NCBI GenBank assembly: GCA_002733485.1
Contig: NVVU01000002.1
Span: 21,930-36,622, forward strand
Direction of reading: 5' to 3'
DNA: 14,693 nt
Source of the DNA: Robiginitomaculum sp.
Lineage (GTDB): Bacteria > Pseudomonadota > Alphaproteobacteria > Caulobacterales > Maricaulaceae
Under the pieces are notes generated by a model that saw only the letters and a list, made by a program, of their open reading frames with translations, did not search any database and was not told the DNA's origin. Shown here one piece after another: positions 1 to 6,263 of this stretch. Position 1 is the stretch's first letter; each line of letters opens with the position of its first letter. A program made the translations under genes and the position numbers.

Positions 1-246
1 GCCATCTGCGCAGTAAGAGACGATAAAACCATCAAGGCGATCAATGTCAAAAGCGATGTGCAAAGCGAATATGTGGCTGGTATCAGAAAAGCCATGAAAT
101 TAACGGTCTGGCAAAATGCCACCTGCAAATCGTTTTACCGCAAAGGCATGACCGGCGACGTGACCAGTCTGTCCCCGGAATCGGTGGTCCACTTTATCTT
201 TTCACGCAAAAAGCTGCACCTGGAAGATTATCATTTGATCAAGTGA
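1..246 (+). CDS. Flavin-containing monooxygenase, C-terminal fragment
   Basis: The frame is open from the first base, so only the last 81 residues are present and the start lies outside the window. The fragment has the tail typical of FAD/NADPH Baeyer-Villiger-type and related flavin monooxygenases: a TVWxxxxCKSFYRK segment (family form: VW, a few residues, CxSWY) followed by a hydrophobic strand and the closing LEDYHLIK (family form ..DY). These enzymes oxygenate ketones or heteroatoms in the cytoplasm; the FAD- and NADPH-binding Rossmann motifs would be upstream and are not visible. The internal GTG at 58 is not a real start, because the similarity begins before it. No terminator with a T-run follows; the nearest structure is the REP-like palindrome at 279. 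Substrate cannot be judged from this piece. The family call is fairly secure, the exact subfamily is not. Confidence 0.72.
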   Translation, partial: AICAVRDDKTIKAINVKSDVQSEYVAGIRKAMKLTVWQNATCKSFYRKGMTGDVTSLSPESVVHFIFSRKKLHLEDYHLIK

Positions 247-278
247 GGGTGTGAGATACCCCAAGGCAAAGACAAATT

Positions 279-357
279 GTCATTACCGGGCTTGTCCCGG
301 TAATCCAGTATCTGCATCAGCGTGGCTCTGGATTGCCCTGATAAACCGGGCAATGAC
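279..357. repeat. Inverted pair of REP-like palindromes (elements 1 and 2)
   Basis: Element 1 (279-308, forward) and element 2 (328-357, reverse) share the layout GTCAT, stem, loop, stem, ATCCAG. Element 1 has a 9-bp stem (ATTACCGGG with CCCGGTAAT) and a 5-nt loop. Element 2, read on the minus strand, has a 7-bp stem (ATTGCCC with GGGCAAT) and a 9-nt loop. The stems differ in sequence but still pair, and the outer GTC and CCAG blocks are kept. Two opposed copies about 20 bp apart resemble a BIME. They lie in the spacer between convergent genes, a usual place for REP elements. Confidence 0.75.
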
Positions 358-380
358 ACTCATTGGTATAACATCCCCTT

Positions 381-482
381 CGTCATTCCGGCGCAAGCCG
401 GAATCCAGAACAGTGTTAAAACGGGCCTGCCCAATATACTAACAATCGCCCAACTGGATACCGGTTTTCACCGGTATGACGG
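381..482. repeat. Inverted pair of REP-like palindromes (elements 3 and 4)
   Basis: Element 3 (381-408, forward) has an 8-bp stem (ATTCCGGC with GCCGGAAT) around a GCAA loop. Element 4 (454-482, reverse) reads on the minus strand as an 8-bp stem (ATACCGGT with ACCGGTAT) around a GAAA loop. Both keep the flanking CGTC and CCAG blocks of elements 1 and 2. Element 4 lies just beyond the aminotransferase stop and as RNA could form a stable 3' hairpin on that transcript, but it has no T-run, so it is not called an intrinsic terminator. Confidence 0.75.
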
Positions 483-509
483 TGAAAGTTATTTGTAAGC
501 CCCCTGCCT

Positions 510-1718
510 CTAACGCAAAGACGCGCAAAAGCGGGCAATGCGCTCGCATGCCTGGGTCAGCAATTCGGTTGAGGTGGCATAGGATATCCGAAACGCCGGC
601 GACATGCCAAAGGCAGCGCCCGGCACCACCGCCACCGCTTCGGCGCTTAGTAGTTCGGACGACAGCACCGTATCGTTTTCAATGACCACGCCATCAGCGG
701 TTTTGCGGCCGATCAAGGCGGCGCAATCAGGATAGACATAAAACGCGCCTTCGGGGGTGCGGCACGCCAGCCCTTCGGTCTGGTTCAGCATGGCCACCAC
801 CAGATCACGGCGTTCCTTGAACACCGCATTGCGTTCCGCAATAAAATCCTGTGGGCCGTTTAGGGCCTCGACGGCGGCCCATTGGCTGATCGAGGTGGGG
901 TTGGAGGTCGATTGGCTCATCACTTTACGCATCGCCGCGATCAGGTCTTTGGGACCCGCCGCATAGCCAATGCGCCAACCAGTCATGGCATAGGCTTTGG
1001 ACACCCCGTTCATGGTCAGGGTGCGCTCATAAAGGCCGGGCACCGCCTGGGCGATGGTATAAAATTCAAAGTCGTCATAGATGAGATGTTCGTACATATC
1101 ATCAGTCAGCACCCAGACGTGTGGGTATTTCAACAATACCTCGCCCAGCGCCTCCAGCTCGGCCCGGCTATAGGCCGCCCCGGTGGGGTTGGAGGGCGAG
1201 TTCAGCACCAGCCATTTGGATTTTGGCGTAATCGCCGCCTCCAGCGCTTCGGCGGTTAGCTTGAATCCATCTTCAATCCGGGTATCGATGATTTTGGGGG
1301 CGCCGCCACACAGAATGGCAATATCGGGATAACTGACCCAATAGGGCGCCGGGATCAGCACTTCATCGCCGGGGTTTAAGGTGGCGAGAAAGGCATTGAA
1401 CAAAATCGGCTTGCCGCCGGGGGCAACGCTGATCTGCTCGGCGCTATAATGCAGGCCATTATCGCGCTCAAACTTTTTGGCGATGGCGTCTTTCAGTTCC
1501 GGGATCCCATCTACGGCGGTGTATTTGGTCTTGCCCGCCTTAATGGCGGCAATGGCCGCGTCCTTGATATTGTCCGGGGTGTCAAAATCCGGCTCACCCG
1601 CCCCCAGACCAATTACGTCCACGCCTTGCGCCTTTAATTCGCGGGCCTGTTGCGATACGGCCAATGTGGCTGAGGGTTTTACACGTTTTAAATTCTCGGA
1701 AATGGGGGCATCGGGCAT
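510..1718 (-). CDS. aatA: Aspartate aminotransferase (class I, AatA type)
   Basis: A cytoplasmic PLP enzyme expected to interconvert aspartate + 2-oxoglutarate with oxaloacetate + glutamate. Some alphaproteobacterial members also transaminate prephenate. The 402 residues match the family length. Visible landmarks: GAGEPDFDTP at 39-48 (substrate end), NPTG at 177-180, DDMY with Asp206 and Tyr209 (PLP ring nitrogen and hydroxyl contacts), VSKAYAMTGWRIG with the Schiff-base Lys241, and FRISY with the carboxylate-binding Arg377. The ATG at 1718 sits 8-10 nt after an AGAGAG-like site. It lies 54 nt downstream of the SolA-like oxidase on the same strand, so the two may share a transcript. The aminotransferase call is secure; the preferred amino acid is inferred from family resemblance. 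Confidence 0.9.
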   Translation of the reverse strand: MPDAPISENLKRVKPSATLAVSQQARELKAQGVDVIGLGAGEPDFDTPDNIKDAAIAAIKAGKTKYTAVDGIPELKDAIAKKFERDNGLHYSAEQISVAPGGKPILFNAFLATLNPGDEVLIPAPYWVSYPDIAILCGGAPKIIDTRIEDGFKLTAEALEAAITPKSKWLVLNSPSNPTGAAYSRAELEALGEVLLKYPHVWVLTDDMYEHLIYDDFEFYTIAQAVPGLYERTLTMNGVSKAYAMTGWRIGYAAGPKDLIAAMRKVMSQSTSNPTSISQWAAVEALNGPQDFIAERNAVFKERRDLVVAMLNQTEGLACRTPEGAFYVYPDCAALIGRKTADGVVIENDTVLSSELLSAEAVAVVPGAAFGMSPAFRISYATSTELLTQACERIARFCASLR

Positions 1719-1772
1719 GATTTTATCTCTCTAGATAGCTTTCACCGTTCATGAGTTCTGCCCCCGCCTTCG

Positions 1773-2900
1773 TCAAGTGGCGAATCGTCCCAGCGCAAAG
1801 AACCGGTAAGGAAAATCACAGCCCTGTTCCATGGCCATGGCGGCCAGTGCTTCGCCGATCAGCGGCGCAAACTTGAACCCGTGACCGGAAAATCCGGCCC
1901 CGACATATATGCCGCTTTGCCCCGGCACCTCATCAATGATGAAATGCTCATCCGGGCTCATGGTATAAATACAGGCGGCCATGGCTTTGCGCCCACCCAG
2001 CAAAGGTAAATGGGTTTCGACCAGCGGGTCGATATGGGCCATATCCGCCGTGGTGCCAATGGGCTGCAAAGCATCGGGGGTGGCAAGGGGGTCATCCATA
2101 ATATGTTGAGCGACTTTAACGCCGGTCCCGTCCAGTGCTGGAAAGCCGTAAAGAAATCCATTCTGTGCGGTTTCAATGCCAAAGGGATGAAAGCCACTGG
2201 CTTCGCCAAGACAGTTTTTTGGATCGGCAAACCAGTGCAGCACCCGGCGTTGCAGGCACAGTAATGGAGCCAGCACAGGCAGCATGTGTGCCGTCCACGG
2301 CCCGGCCGTGACGATGATTTTTTCCGCGTGCACTGGTGCACTGCCGGTTTTCAGCACAAAGCCACGGGCATTGCGCCGTGGTGGTGCCGAAGGGTTGTCA
2401 TTATGCACCAAAGCCCCATGCGCCACGGCATCCAGCAAAAATGCCTGCACCGCCTCTTCGGCCAGCACATAGCCGCCTTCGCGTTCCAGCACGGCGGGCC
2501 AATCGTCTGGCAGGGTTATTCCATGGCGCAGGGCAGAGCCTGTGGGCGCATCCATCAGAGGGATATTATGGCGCTGCGCCGCAGTATGCACTCCTTGCAT
2601 AAAGCGTCCCTCTGGCGGCCCGCCATAAAGCACGCCGCTTTGGGTCAAGAGCGCCGTGCCGGTGCGCCTTTCCAGTTCCCGCCACAAATGGATGGAACGT
2701 CGCGCCATGGGTGCATAAACTGGGCTTTCGGCATAGGCCACCCGCACCATGCGGGTCTGGCCATGAGAGCTGCCACGGGTATGGGGCGGAGAAAAACGGT
2801 CGAGCCCAATGGCATGGACACCTTGGCGAGCCAATGTGCTGAGCGTGGCGGCTCCCATCACGCCTAGGCCAATCACCGCAACATCATAATGCTCTGTCAT
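1773..2900 (-). CDS. solA: FAD-dependent N-methyl amino acid oxidase (SolA / monomeric sarcosine oxidase family)
   Basis: This enzyme oxidatively demethylates an N-methyl amino acid (sarcosine, N-methyltryptophan or similar), giving the free amino acid, formaldehyde and H2O2. The 375 residues match monomeric sarcosine oxidase. The N-terminal GLGVMG (11-16) is the dinucleotide-binding loop. SSHGQTRMVR (44-53) carries the His46, Arg50 and Arg53 cluster near the flavin. Lys262 in GVKVAQH corresponds to the oxygen-activating lysine. ACIYTMSPDEHFIID has Cys310, the residue that holds FAD covalently in this family, and SGHGFKF (338-344) carries the substrate-carboxylate lysine (Lys343). No signal peptide is seen. 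AAGGAAAA precedes the ATG at 2900 by about 7 nt. The aminotransferase follows 54 nt downstream. Substrate is uncertain, so the symbol is a family label. Confidence 0.85.
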   Translation of the reverse strand: MTEHYDVAVIGLGVMGAATLSTLARQGVHAIGLDRFSPPHTRGSSHGQTRMVRVAYAESPVYAPMARRSIHLWRELERRTGTALLTQSGVLYGGPPEGRFMQGVHTAAQRHNIPLMDAPTGSALRHGITLPDDWPAVLEREGGYVLAEEAVQAFLLDAVAHGALVHNDNPSAPPRRNARGFVLKTGSAPVHAEKIIVTAGPWTAHMLPVLAPLLCLQRRVLHWFADPKNCLGEASGFHPFGIETAQNGFLYGFPALDGTGVKVAQHIMDDPLATPDALQPIGTTADMAHIDPLVETHLPLLGGRKAMAACIYTMSPDEHFIIDEVPGQSGIYVGAGFSGHGFKFAPLIGEALAAMAMEQGCDFPYRFFALGRFAT

Positions 2901-3063
2901 GCCGATTTTTCCTTATTAATGTGGTGAGATCGGTGCGTCGCAATTATGCCGCTTTTGAACGCGCCCGGCCATATTCGATCTCAATTTTCTCCAAATGGCC
3001 TCAGCCCTGCCCTATGGCGGCCCTTATGGGCGGGCAAAAAGACAGTCCGTTAAGGAAGGAAAG

Positions 3064-3210
3064 ATGATGCCGATCAACATGATCAGAATGATCCGCCGGA
3101 CCCTGACATTCATATTGCTGACGGCAGCCAGTTTCTGGCTGTTTGCCTGTCAGGCCCGCGCCATGGATGCGGATATGGCACCTGGTGCAAACCCAAAGGA
3201 GAGTTTCTAA
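3064..3210 (+). CDS. 48-aa small exported protein or lipopeptide, unknown function
   Basis: A short gene I do not recognise. The chosen ATG at 3064 follows a strong AAGGAAGGA (3053-3061). An in-frame ATG at 2995 would add 23 unconvincing residues and has no good ribosome site. The product has a basic start (Arg8, Arg11, Arg12), a hydrophobic stretch at about 13-28, then CQARAMDADM. This fits a signal peptide cut after Ala33 (ARA), leaving a 15-residue acidic peptide. Alternatively, Cys29 could be lipidated, although Phe at -2 makes LFAC a poor lipobox. It overlaps the next small gene by one base (TAATG), so the two are probably translated together. It could also stay as a membrane-anchored microprotein. 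The evidence for it being a gene is the ribosome site, signal-like design and coupling. Confidence 0.6.
   Translation: MMPINMIRMIRRTLTFILLTAASFWLFACQARAMDADMAPGANPKESF
3195..3203 (+). promoter_or_regulatory. Shine-Dalgarno site of the 34-aa membrane protein
   Basis: AAAGGAGAG lies 6 nt before the ATG at 3210, inside the last codons of the preceding small gene. This near-ideal site is the main reason to accept the 34-codon frame as translated. Confidence 0.65.
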
Positions 3211-3314
3211 TGCCCCATAAGGTTTATGATGGTGGTTTGCGGCTGTTTACTCTGTGTATTGGCACACTCGGGTTTCTTTTTCTGATCCGGGCGGTTTTTG
3301 CGCTTATGGGGTAG
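3210..3314 (+). CDS. 34-aa single-span membrane microprotein, unknown function
   Basis: A 34-codon frame not matched to any family I know. It starts at the ATG overlapping the upstream TAA and ends at TAG 3312-3314. The product has a short polar N-terminus (MPHKVYDGG), one hydrophobic span at about residues 11-32 containing Cys16 and Arg27, and almost no C-terminal tail. That design is shared by small subunits of membrane complexes (CydX-like) and by small hydrophobic toxins, but no partner complex is adjacent and the sequence matches neither. Linkage to the 48-aa exported protein by a TAATG overlap suggests equal production and a joint role. It is membrane-located by inference; function is open. 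Confidence 0.6.
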   Translation: MPHKVYDGGLRLFTLCIGTLGFLFLIRAVFALMG

Positions 3315-3368
3315 TCGGGTATTTAAAATATCAGACCCTAATTCTGCCATAAAAAATCATCAGAACAG

Positions 3369-3397
3369 GCCCCTCATTTTGCGTAATCGTTAGGGGC
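3369..3397 (+). other. Weak hairpin ahead of the TonB-like gene
   Basis: GCCCCT (3369-3374) and AGGGGC (3392-3397) can pair across a 17-nt loop. The 3' arm holds the only purine-rich stretch before the ATG at 3410, so the structure could mask it. There is no T-run, so a terminator is unlikely. This may be chance. Confidence 0.25.
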
Positions 3398-3409
3398 GCT
3401 GGCACTGGC

Positions 3410-4075
3410 ATGCTCGACAAGCGTTATTCCATCTGGCTGATTGGCGCAGGCGTGCTGTTTTTCCATGGAATTTTGTTTTTTCTGATAACCCGACAAAGTG
3501 TACGGCCGATCCGTTCATCTGAGGAAAACCCGGTTCTGGTTACGCTGGTTTTACCGCCGCCACCCAAGAAAGAGGTCGAACCTGAACCTGCCGAAGAAAA
3601 AGAACCGCCAGCCACCCCGCCACAAAAGGGTGAACCTGTAAAACAGGCTCCCTCAGCGTCCATCCCAAAAAAGAAAAAAATTGATCAGGAGCCACTAAAG
3701 AGGAATGCAGGCGGTGCCGTGGTGCTTTTTGTGCCGCAAAGGGAAAACCGCCAAACAGGGGCATTGGGTTCGGTATTGCAAAGTCTTGGCTGTACCAAGA
3801 CAGATAAAAAAAATCCAGACAGGAATTGCGATAATAAAGTGGTGAATCTCGTACAGGGCCATGGGGATGAGATAAAGCGAATCGCGCAAAAGGCTGATAA
3901 AATGCTCTATATTGCCGCCGGTTCGCCCAAATTGCGCGCCCCTGCTGATGTGTCGCTGATGATCCGCGATCCCATGGCCACCATCAGCACCACCGGCGCG
4001 CCGGGCATACTGATGGAAAGGTCCAAGGAGCTGGAAAACCTGCACAAATACAAAGATCCGGTGTTTGGAGATTAG
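3410..4075 (+). CDS. TonB-like anchored proline-rich protein without TonB C-terminal domain
   Basis: I do not recognise a named family for this 221-aa protein. The N-terminus has a short cytoplasmic tail and one membrane span (about 8-27). A Pro/Glu/Lys-rich stretch follows at about 49-97 with PPPP, EPEPAEEKEPP and a KKKK cluster, like the periplasm-spanning arm of TonB. The rest (about 100-221) does not show the TonB C-terminal fold signature. It carries only two cysteines, Cys128 and Cys140, in a Lys/Asp-rich turn (LGCTKT ... DRNC), which could form a disulfide if periplasmic. A short C-terminal domain with IAAGSPKL and MIRDPMA follows. The ribosome site is poor (AGGGGC, 12 nt upstream). 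It stands between the small-protein pair and the methyltransferase, with a weak hairpin after its stop. It may be an envelope-spanning protein; it should not be labelled TonB. Confidence 0.7.
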   Translation: MLDKRYSIWLIGAGVLFFHGILFFLITRQSVRPIRSSEENPVLVTLVLPPPPKKEVEPEPAEEKEPPATPPQKGEPVKQAPSASIPKKKKIDQEPLKRNAGGAVVLFVPQRENRQTGALGSVLQSLGCTKTDKKNPDRNCDNKVVNLVQGHGDEIKRIAQKADKMLYIAAGSPKLRAPADVSLMIRDPMATISTTGAPGILMERSKELENLHKYKDPVFGD

Positions 4076-4095
4076 AGTGATGACCACTCTCTTTT
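4074..4095 (+). terminator. Weak intrinsic terminator after the TonB-like gene
   Basis: AGAGTG (4074-4079) pairs with CACTCT (4085-4090) around a 5-nt loop and is followed by CTTTT. The 6-bp stem is short and its 5' arm includes the stop codon, so termination would be partial at best. Confidence 0.35.
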
Positions 4096-4134
4096 CATGA
4101 CCTAAGCTCGGATGATTCGTTTGGGAGAACACCT

Positions 4135-4752
4135 ATGGGCAAGGAAACCGAGCAGGAGCAGTTCTGGCGCGGCGATTTTGGTGATGAATATGTAGAGCGC
4201 TGTCGCGGTGAAGCGGTCCAGGCGGCGCGGCTTTTCCTGTGGGGCAATATCCTTCGCTCGTGCGGGCCCATAAAAAGCGTTACCGAATTTGGGGCCAATA
4301 TCGGCCTGAACCTTCAGGCCCTGCATGCTCTCGTTCCACGGGCAAATCTGCACGGCGTAGAAATCAATGCCAGGGCGGCGGCGGAACTGGCGGCGCTGGG
4401 CTATGTTGATGTTCACGAAGGCTCATTATTGGATACGGCCCCGGCGGAAAAAAGCGATCTTTCCTTTACCTGCACTGTACTGATCCACATCAACCCTGAT
4501 GAATTGCCCCGGGCCTATGGGCAAATTGCCGGGGGCACCCGGCGCTATGCGGTGATATGCGAATATTATAATCCGACCCCGGTGGAAATTGGCTATCGCG
4601 GCCATACGGACCGATTGTTCAAGCGCGATTTTGCCGGCGAGTTTATGGATGCCCATCCGGAATTTTCTTTACGGGATTATGGCTTTGCCTATCATCGCGA
4701 TCCCAATTCCCCCATGGATGATTTTAGCTGGTTTCTGATGGAACGCGACTGA
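4135..4752 (+). CDS. SAM-dependent methyltransferase, pseudaminic-acid-biosynthesis-associated family
   Basis: The 205-aa protein follows the pattern of the Pse-associated methylase family from start to end. It opens with TEQEQFWRGDFGDEY, then has SAM motif I EFGANIGLNL at 51-60, acidic residue Glu76 in GVEIN for the ribose, and VLIHINPDELP at 115-125. The family hallmark EYYNPTPVEIGYRGH at 143-157 follows, then DRLFKRDFAG and a C-terminal YGFAYHRDP with DDFSWFLME. Family members usually sit in nonulosonic-acid or glycan loci and are presumed to methylate a sugar or its carrier; the reaction is not settled. No such locus is visible here. GGGAG ends 7 nt before the ATG at 4135. The stop overlaps the start of the copper-chaperone gene (TGATG), implying coupled translation. 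The family call is strong, the role uncertain. Confidence 0.88.
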   Translation: MGKETEQEQFWRGDFGDEYVERCRGEAVQAARLFLWGNILRSCGPIKSVTEFGANIGLNLQALHALVPRANLHGVEINARAAAELAALGYVDVHEGSLLDTAPAEKSDLSFTCTVLIHINPDELPRAYGQIAGGTRRYAVICEYYNPTPVEIGYRGHTDRLFKRDFAGEFMDAHPEFSLRDYGFAYHRDPNSPMDDFSWFLMERD

Positions 4753-5207
4753 TGATTATATTAAACCGACGCCATTTACTGTCACTTGCCGGGGCGAGTA
4801 TGGCCCTTGCCTCCTGTGGACAGGGGGCGGAAACGTCAGCACCTAAAATCACCCTGAAAAGCGCGTGGATGCGGCCGCCGCCCGGCAGTCGCGATACCAG
4901 TGCGGCCTATCTGGTTATCCAGAATGAAGGGGGGGCAGATACGCTGCTGTCAGCCTCTTCACCGCTGGCAGATGAGGTGCAAATGCATATCAGCGAAATG
5001 AAAGATGATGTGATGAGCATGCGCCGTGAAGACGCCGTGGCCATTCCGGCCCATGGCACGGTGACCTACACGCCCGGCGGACGACATCTAATGGTGTTTG
5101 GCATCCAAGATGGGGTCAAGGCGGGGGATAAGCTCACCCTGACGCTGACCTTTAAACGCGCCGGGGTTATCACCGTTGAGGGCGTGGTGGGTTCCGGCCC
5201 GTCTTAG
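4752..5207 (+). CDS. PCu(A)C periplasmic copper chaperone lipoprotein
   Basis: The 151-aa protein is a PCu(A)C (DUF461) copper-binding protein that would hold Cu(I) in the periplasm and help metallate cytochrome oxidase. The full metal motif H-X10-M-X21-H-X-M is present as His79, Met90, His112, Met114, with extra Met78, Met83 and Met88 around it. The N-terminus NRRHLLSLAGASMALASC combines a twin-arginine-like pair with a lipobox ending at Cys22, so it is probably a lipid-anchored protein. The ATG at 4752 lies inside the stop of the methyltransferase gene (TGATG), with no separate strong ribosome site, so it probably depends on coupling. The usual partners (SCO proteins, copper transporters) are absent. 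Its stop overlaps the gshB stop by 4 bp on the other strand. Some alphaproteobacterial members are soluble; the anchored form is read from the lipobox. Confidence 0.9.
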   Translation: MIILNRRHLLSLAGASMALASCGQGAETSAPKITLKSAWMRPPPGSRDTSAAYLVIQNEGGADTLLSASSPLADEVQMHISEMKDDVMSMRREDAVAIPAHGTVTYTPGGRHLMVFGIQDGVKAGDKLTLTLTFKRAGVITVEGVVGSGPS

Positions 5208-6163
5208 GTGCGCGCTTTCAGGCGGCGCTCGATGGCATCCCAAAAGGGCGCACACGTATCCACGCCGGTAAAGCGTTTTAATTCCTGCACGCCGGTGGGC
5301 GAAGTGACGTTGATCTCGGTCATATACTGGCCGATTACATCAATGCCGACAAAGAGCAGCCCCCTTCGTTTCAACTCCGGCCCGATGGCGGCGCAAATCT
5401 CGCGATCCCGCGCGCTCAGTTCCACAGGTCTGGCCTCGCCGCCCACATGCATATTGGACCGGGTCTGGCCCTTTTGCGGCACTCGGTTGAACCCGCCGAC
5501 CAGTTCGCCATCGACGAGCAGGATGCGTTTATCCCCGTCCGCAACCTCGGGCAGAAAAGCCTGCGCCATCACCGGCTCGCGATTAATGGCAAAAAACATT
5601 TCCAGCAATGATGAGTAATTGCTGTCGCTCTGTCGCAGTAAGAAAATCCCGGCCCCGCCATTGCCGTATAACGGCTTGATGATGATGTCCTTGTGGCGTG
5701 TCCGAAAGGCGCTGATCGCTGCCTCGTCGCGGCTGATCAAGGTGGGGGGCATCAGGTCGGCATAAAGAAGCGGAAACAGTTTTTCCGGTGAGGAGCGCAC
5801 CCATTCAGGGTCATTCACCACCAGGGTATCATCGCTAATCAGCTCTAATAAATGCGCTGCCGTGATATAGGCCATGTCAAAGGGCGGATCCTGACGCATC
5901 AGCACCACATCAACATCAGTGCGTAAATCCAGCTCTACCGGATCGCCTTCCTGAGCATGATTGCCGTGCTCGCGGCGCACCGTAACCGGGCGCGCCCGGG
6001 CGAAAATGCGCCCTTCATCATAGCTGAGGTCTGCGGGTCCATAGGTCCAGACCTGCGCGCCGCGTACTTGCGCCGCTTCGATCATGGCAAAGCTGGTATC
6101 GCCATCAATATCCACACCGGCAATGGGGTCCATCTGCACGGCAACACGCAAGGTACTGGCCAT
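5204..6163 (-). CDS. gshB: Glutathione synthetase
   Basis: This cytoplasmic ATP-grasp enzyme joins gamma-glutamylcysteine and glycine using ATP, the second step of glutathione synthesis. The 319 residues match the bacterial GshB length. Landmarks in order: MRQDPPFDMAYI at 89-100, KPLYGNGGAGIF at 163-174 (ATP lysine and glycine-rich loop), GDKRI at 210-214, RSNMHVGGEA at 235-244, then Asp275, Glu283 and Asn285 (Mg-ATP ligands), and NVTSPTGVQEL at 285-295. AAAGGA lies about 7 nt before the ATG at 6163. It is last in the minus-strand run rsmI, yraN, BON lipoprotein, M48 protease, gshB; about 100 nt separate it from the protease gene, so a promoter of its own is possible. gshA is not in the window. 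Confidence 0.95.
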   Translation of the reverse strand: MASTLRVAVQMDPIAGVDIDGDTSFAMIEAAQVRGAQVWTYGPADLSYDEGRIFARARPVTVRREHGNHAQEGDPVELDLRTDVDVVLMRQDPPFDMAYITAAHLLELISDDTLVVNDPEWVRSSPEKLFPLLYADLMPPTLISRDEAAISAFRTRHKDIIIKPLYGNGGAGIFLLRQSDSNYSSLLEMFFAINREPVMAQAFLPEVADGDKRILLVDGELVGGFNRVPQKGQTRSNMHVGGEARPVELSARDREICAAIGPELKRRGLLFVGIDVIGQYMTEINVTSPTGVQELKRFTGVDTCAPFWDAIERRLKART

Positions 6164-6263
6164 TTTTTATTCCTTTAAAACACATATCAGGCAAACACAT
6201 CAGGCCATCGCCTGCGGGCACTCAGATTTAAGGTTGCCAGCGGGTCCCCGCAAGGTGGGGAAA

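Noticed and set aside
251..442. 63-codon frame in the spacer after the monooxygenase
   Set aside because: It runs through the REP-like palindromes and has no ribosome site or protein-like composition.
279..482. Possible CRISPR array
   Set aside because: The copies alternate in orientation, differ in stem sequence and have irregular spacing, unlike direct CRISPR repeats.
2286..2867. 193-codon open frame on the + strand
   Set aside because: It lies wholly antisense to the SolA-like gene, which has clear family motifs. The frame is open because of codon bias.
2955..2983. Promoter for the small-ORF pair starting at TTGAAC
   Set aside because: No acceptable -10 box lies at 16-18 bp, so I could not support it.
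3210..3314. Type I toxin peptide
   Set aside because: A 34-aa hydrophobic peptide fits by size, but it is coupled to an upstream coding gene and no antisense RNA promoter is apparent.
3410..4075. Annotation as TonB
   Set aside because: Only the anchor and proline-rich arm resemble TonB. The C-terminal domain signature and the usual ExbB/ExbD neighbours are missing.
6246..6260. Hairpin after the M48 protease stop as an intrinsic terminator
   Set aside because: The stem is short with a G-U pair and there is no T-run on the minus strand, so termination is not supported.
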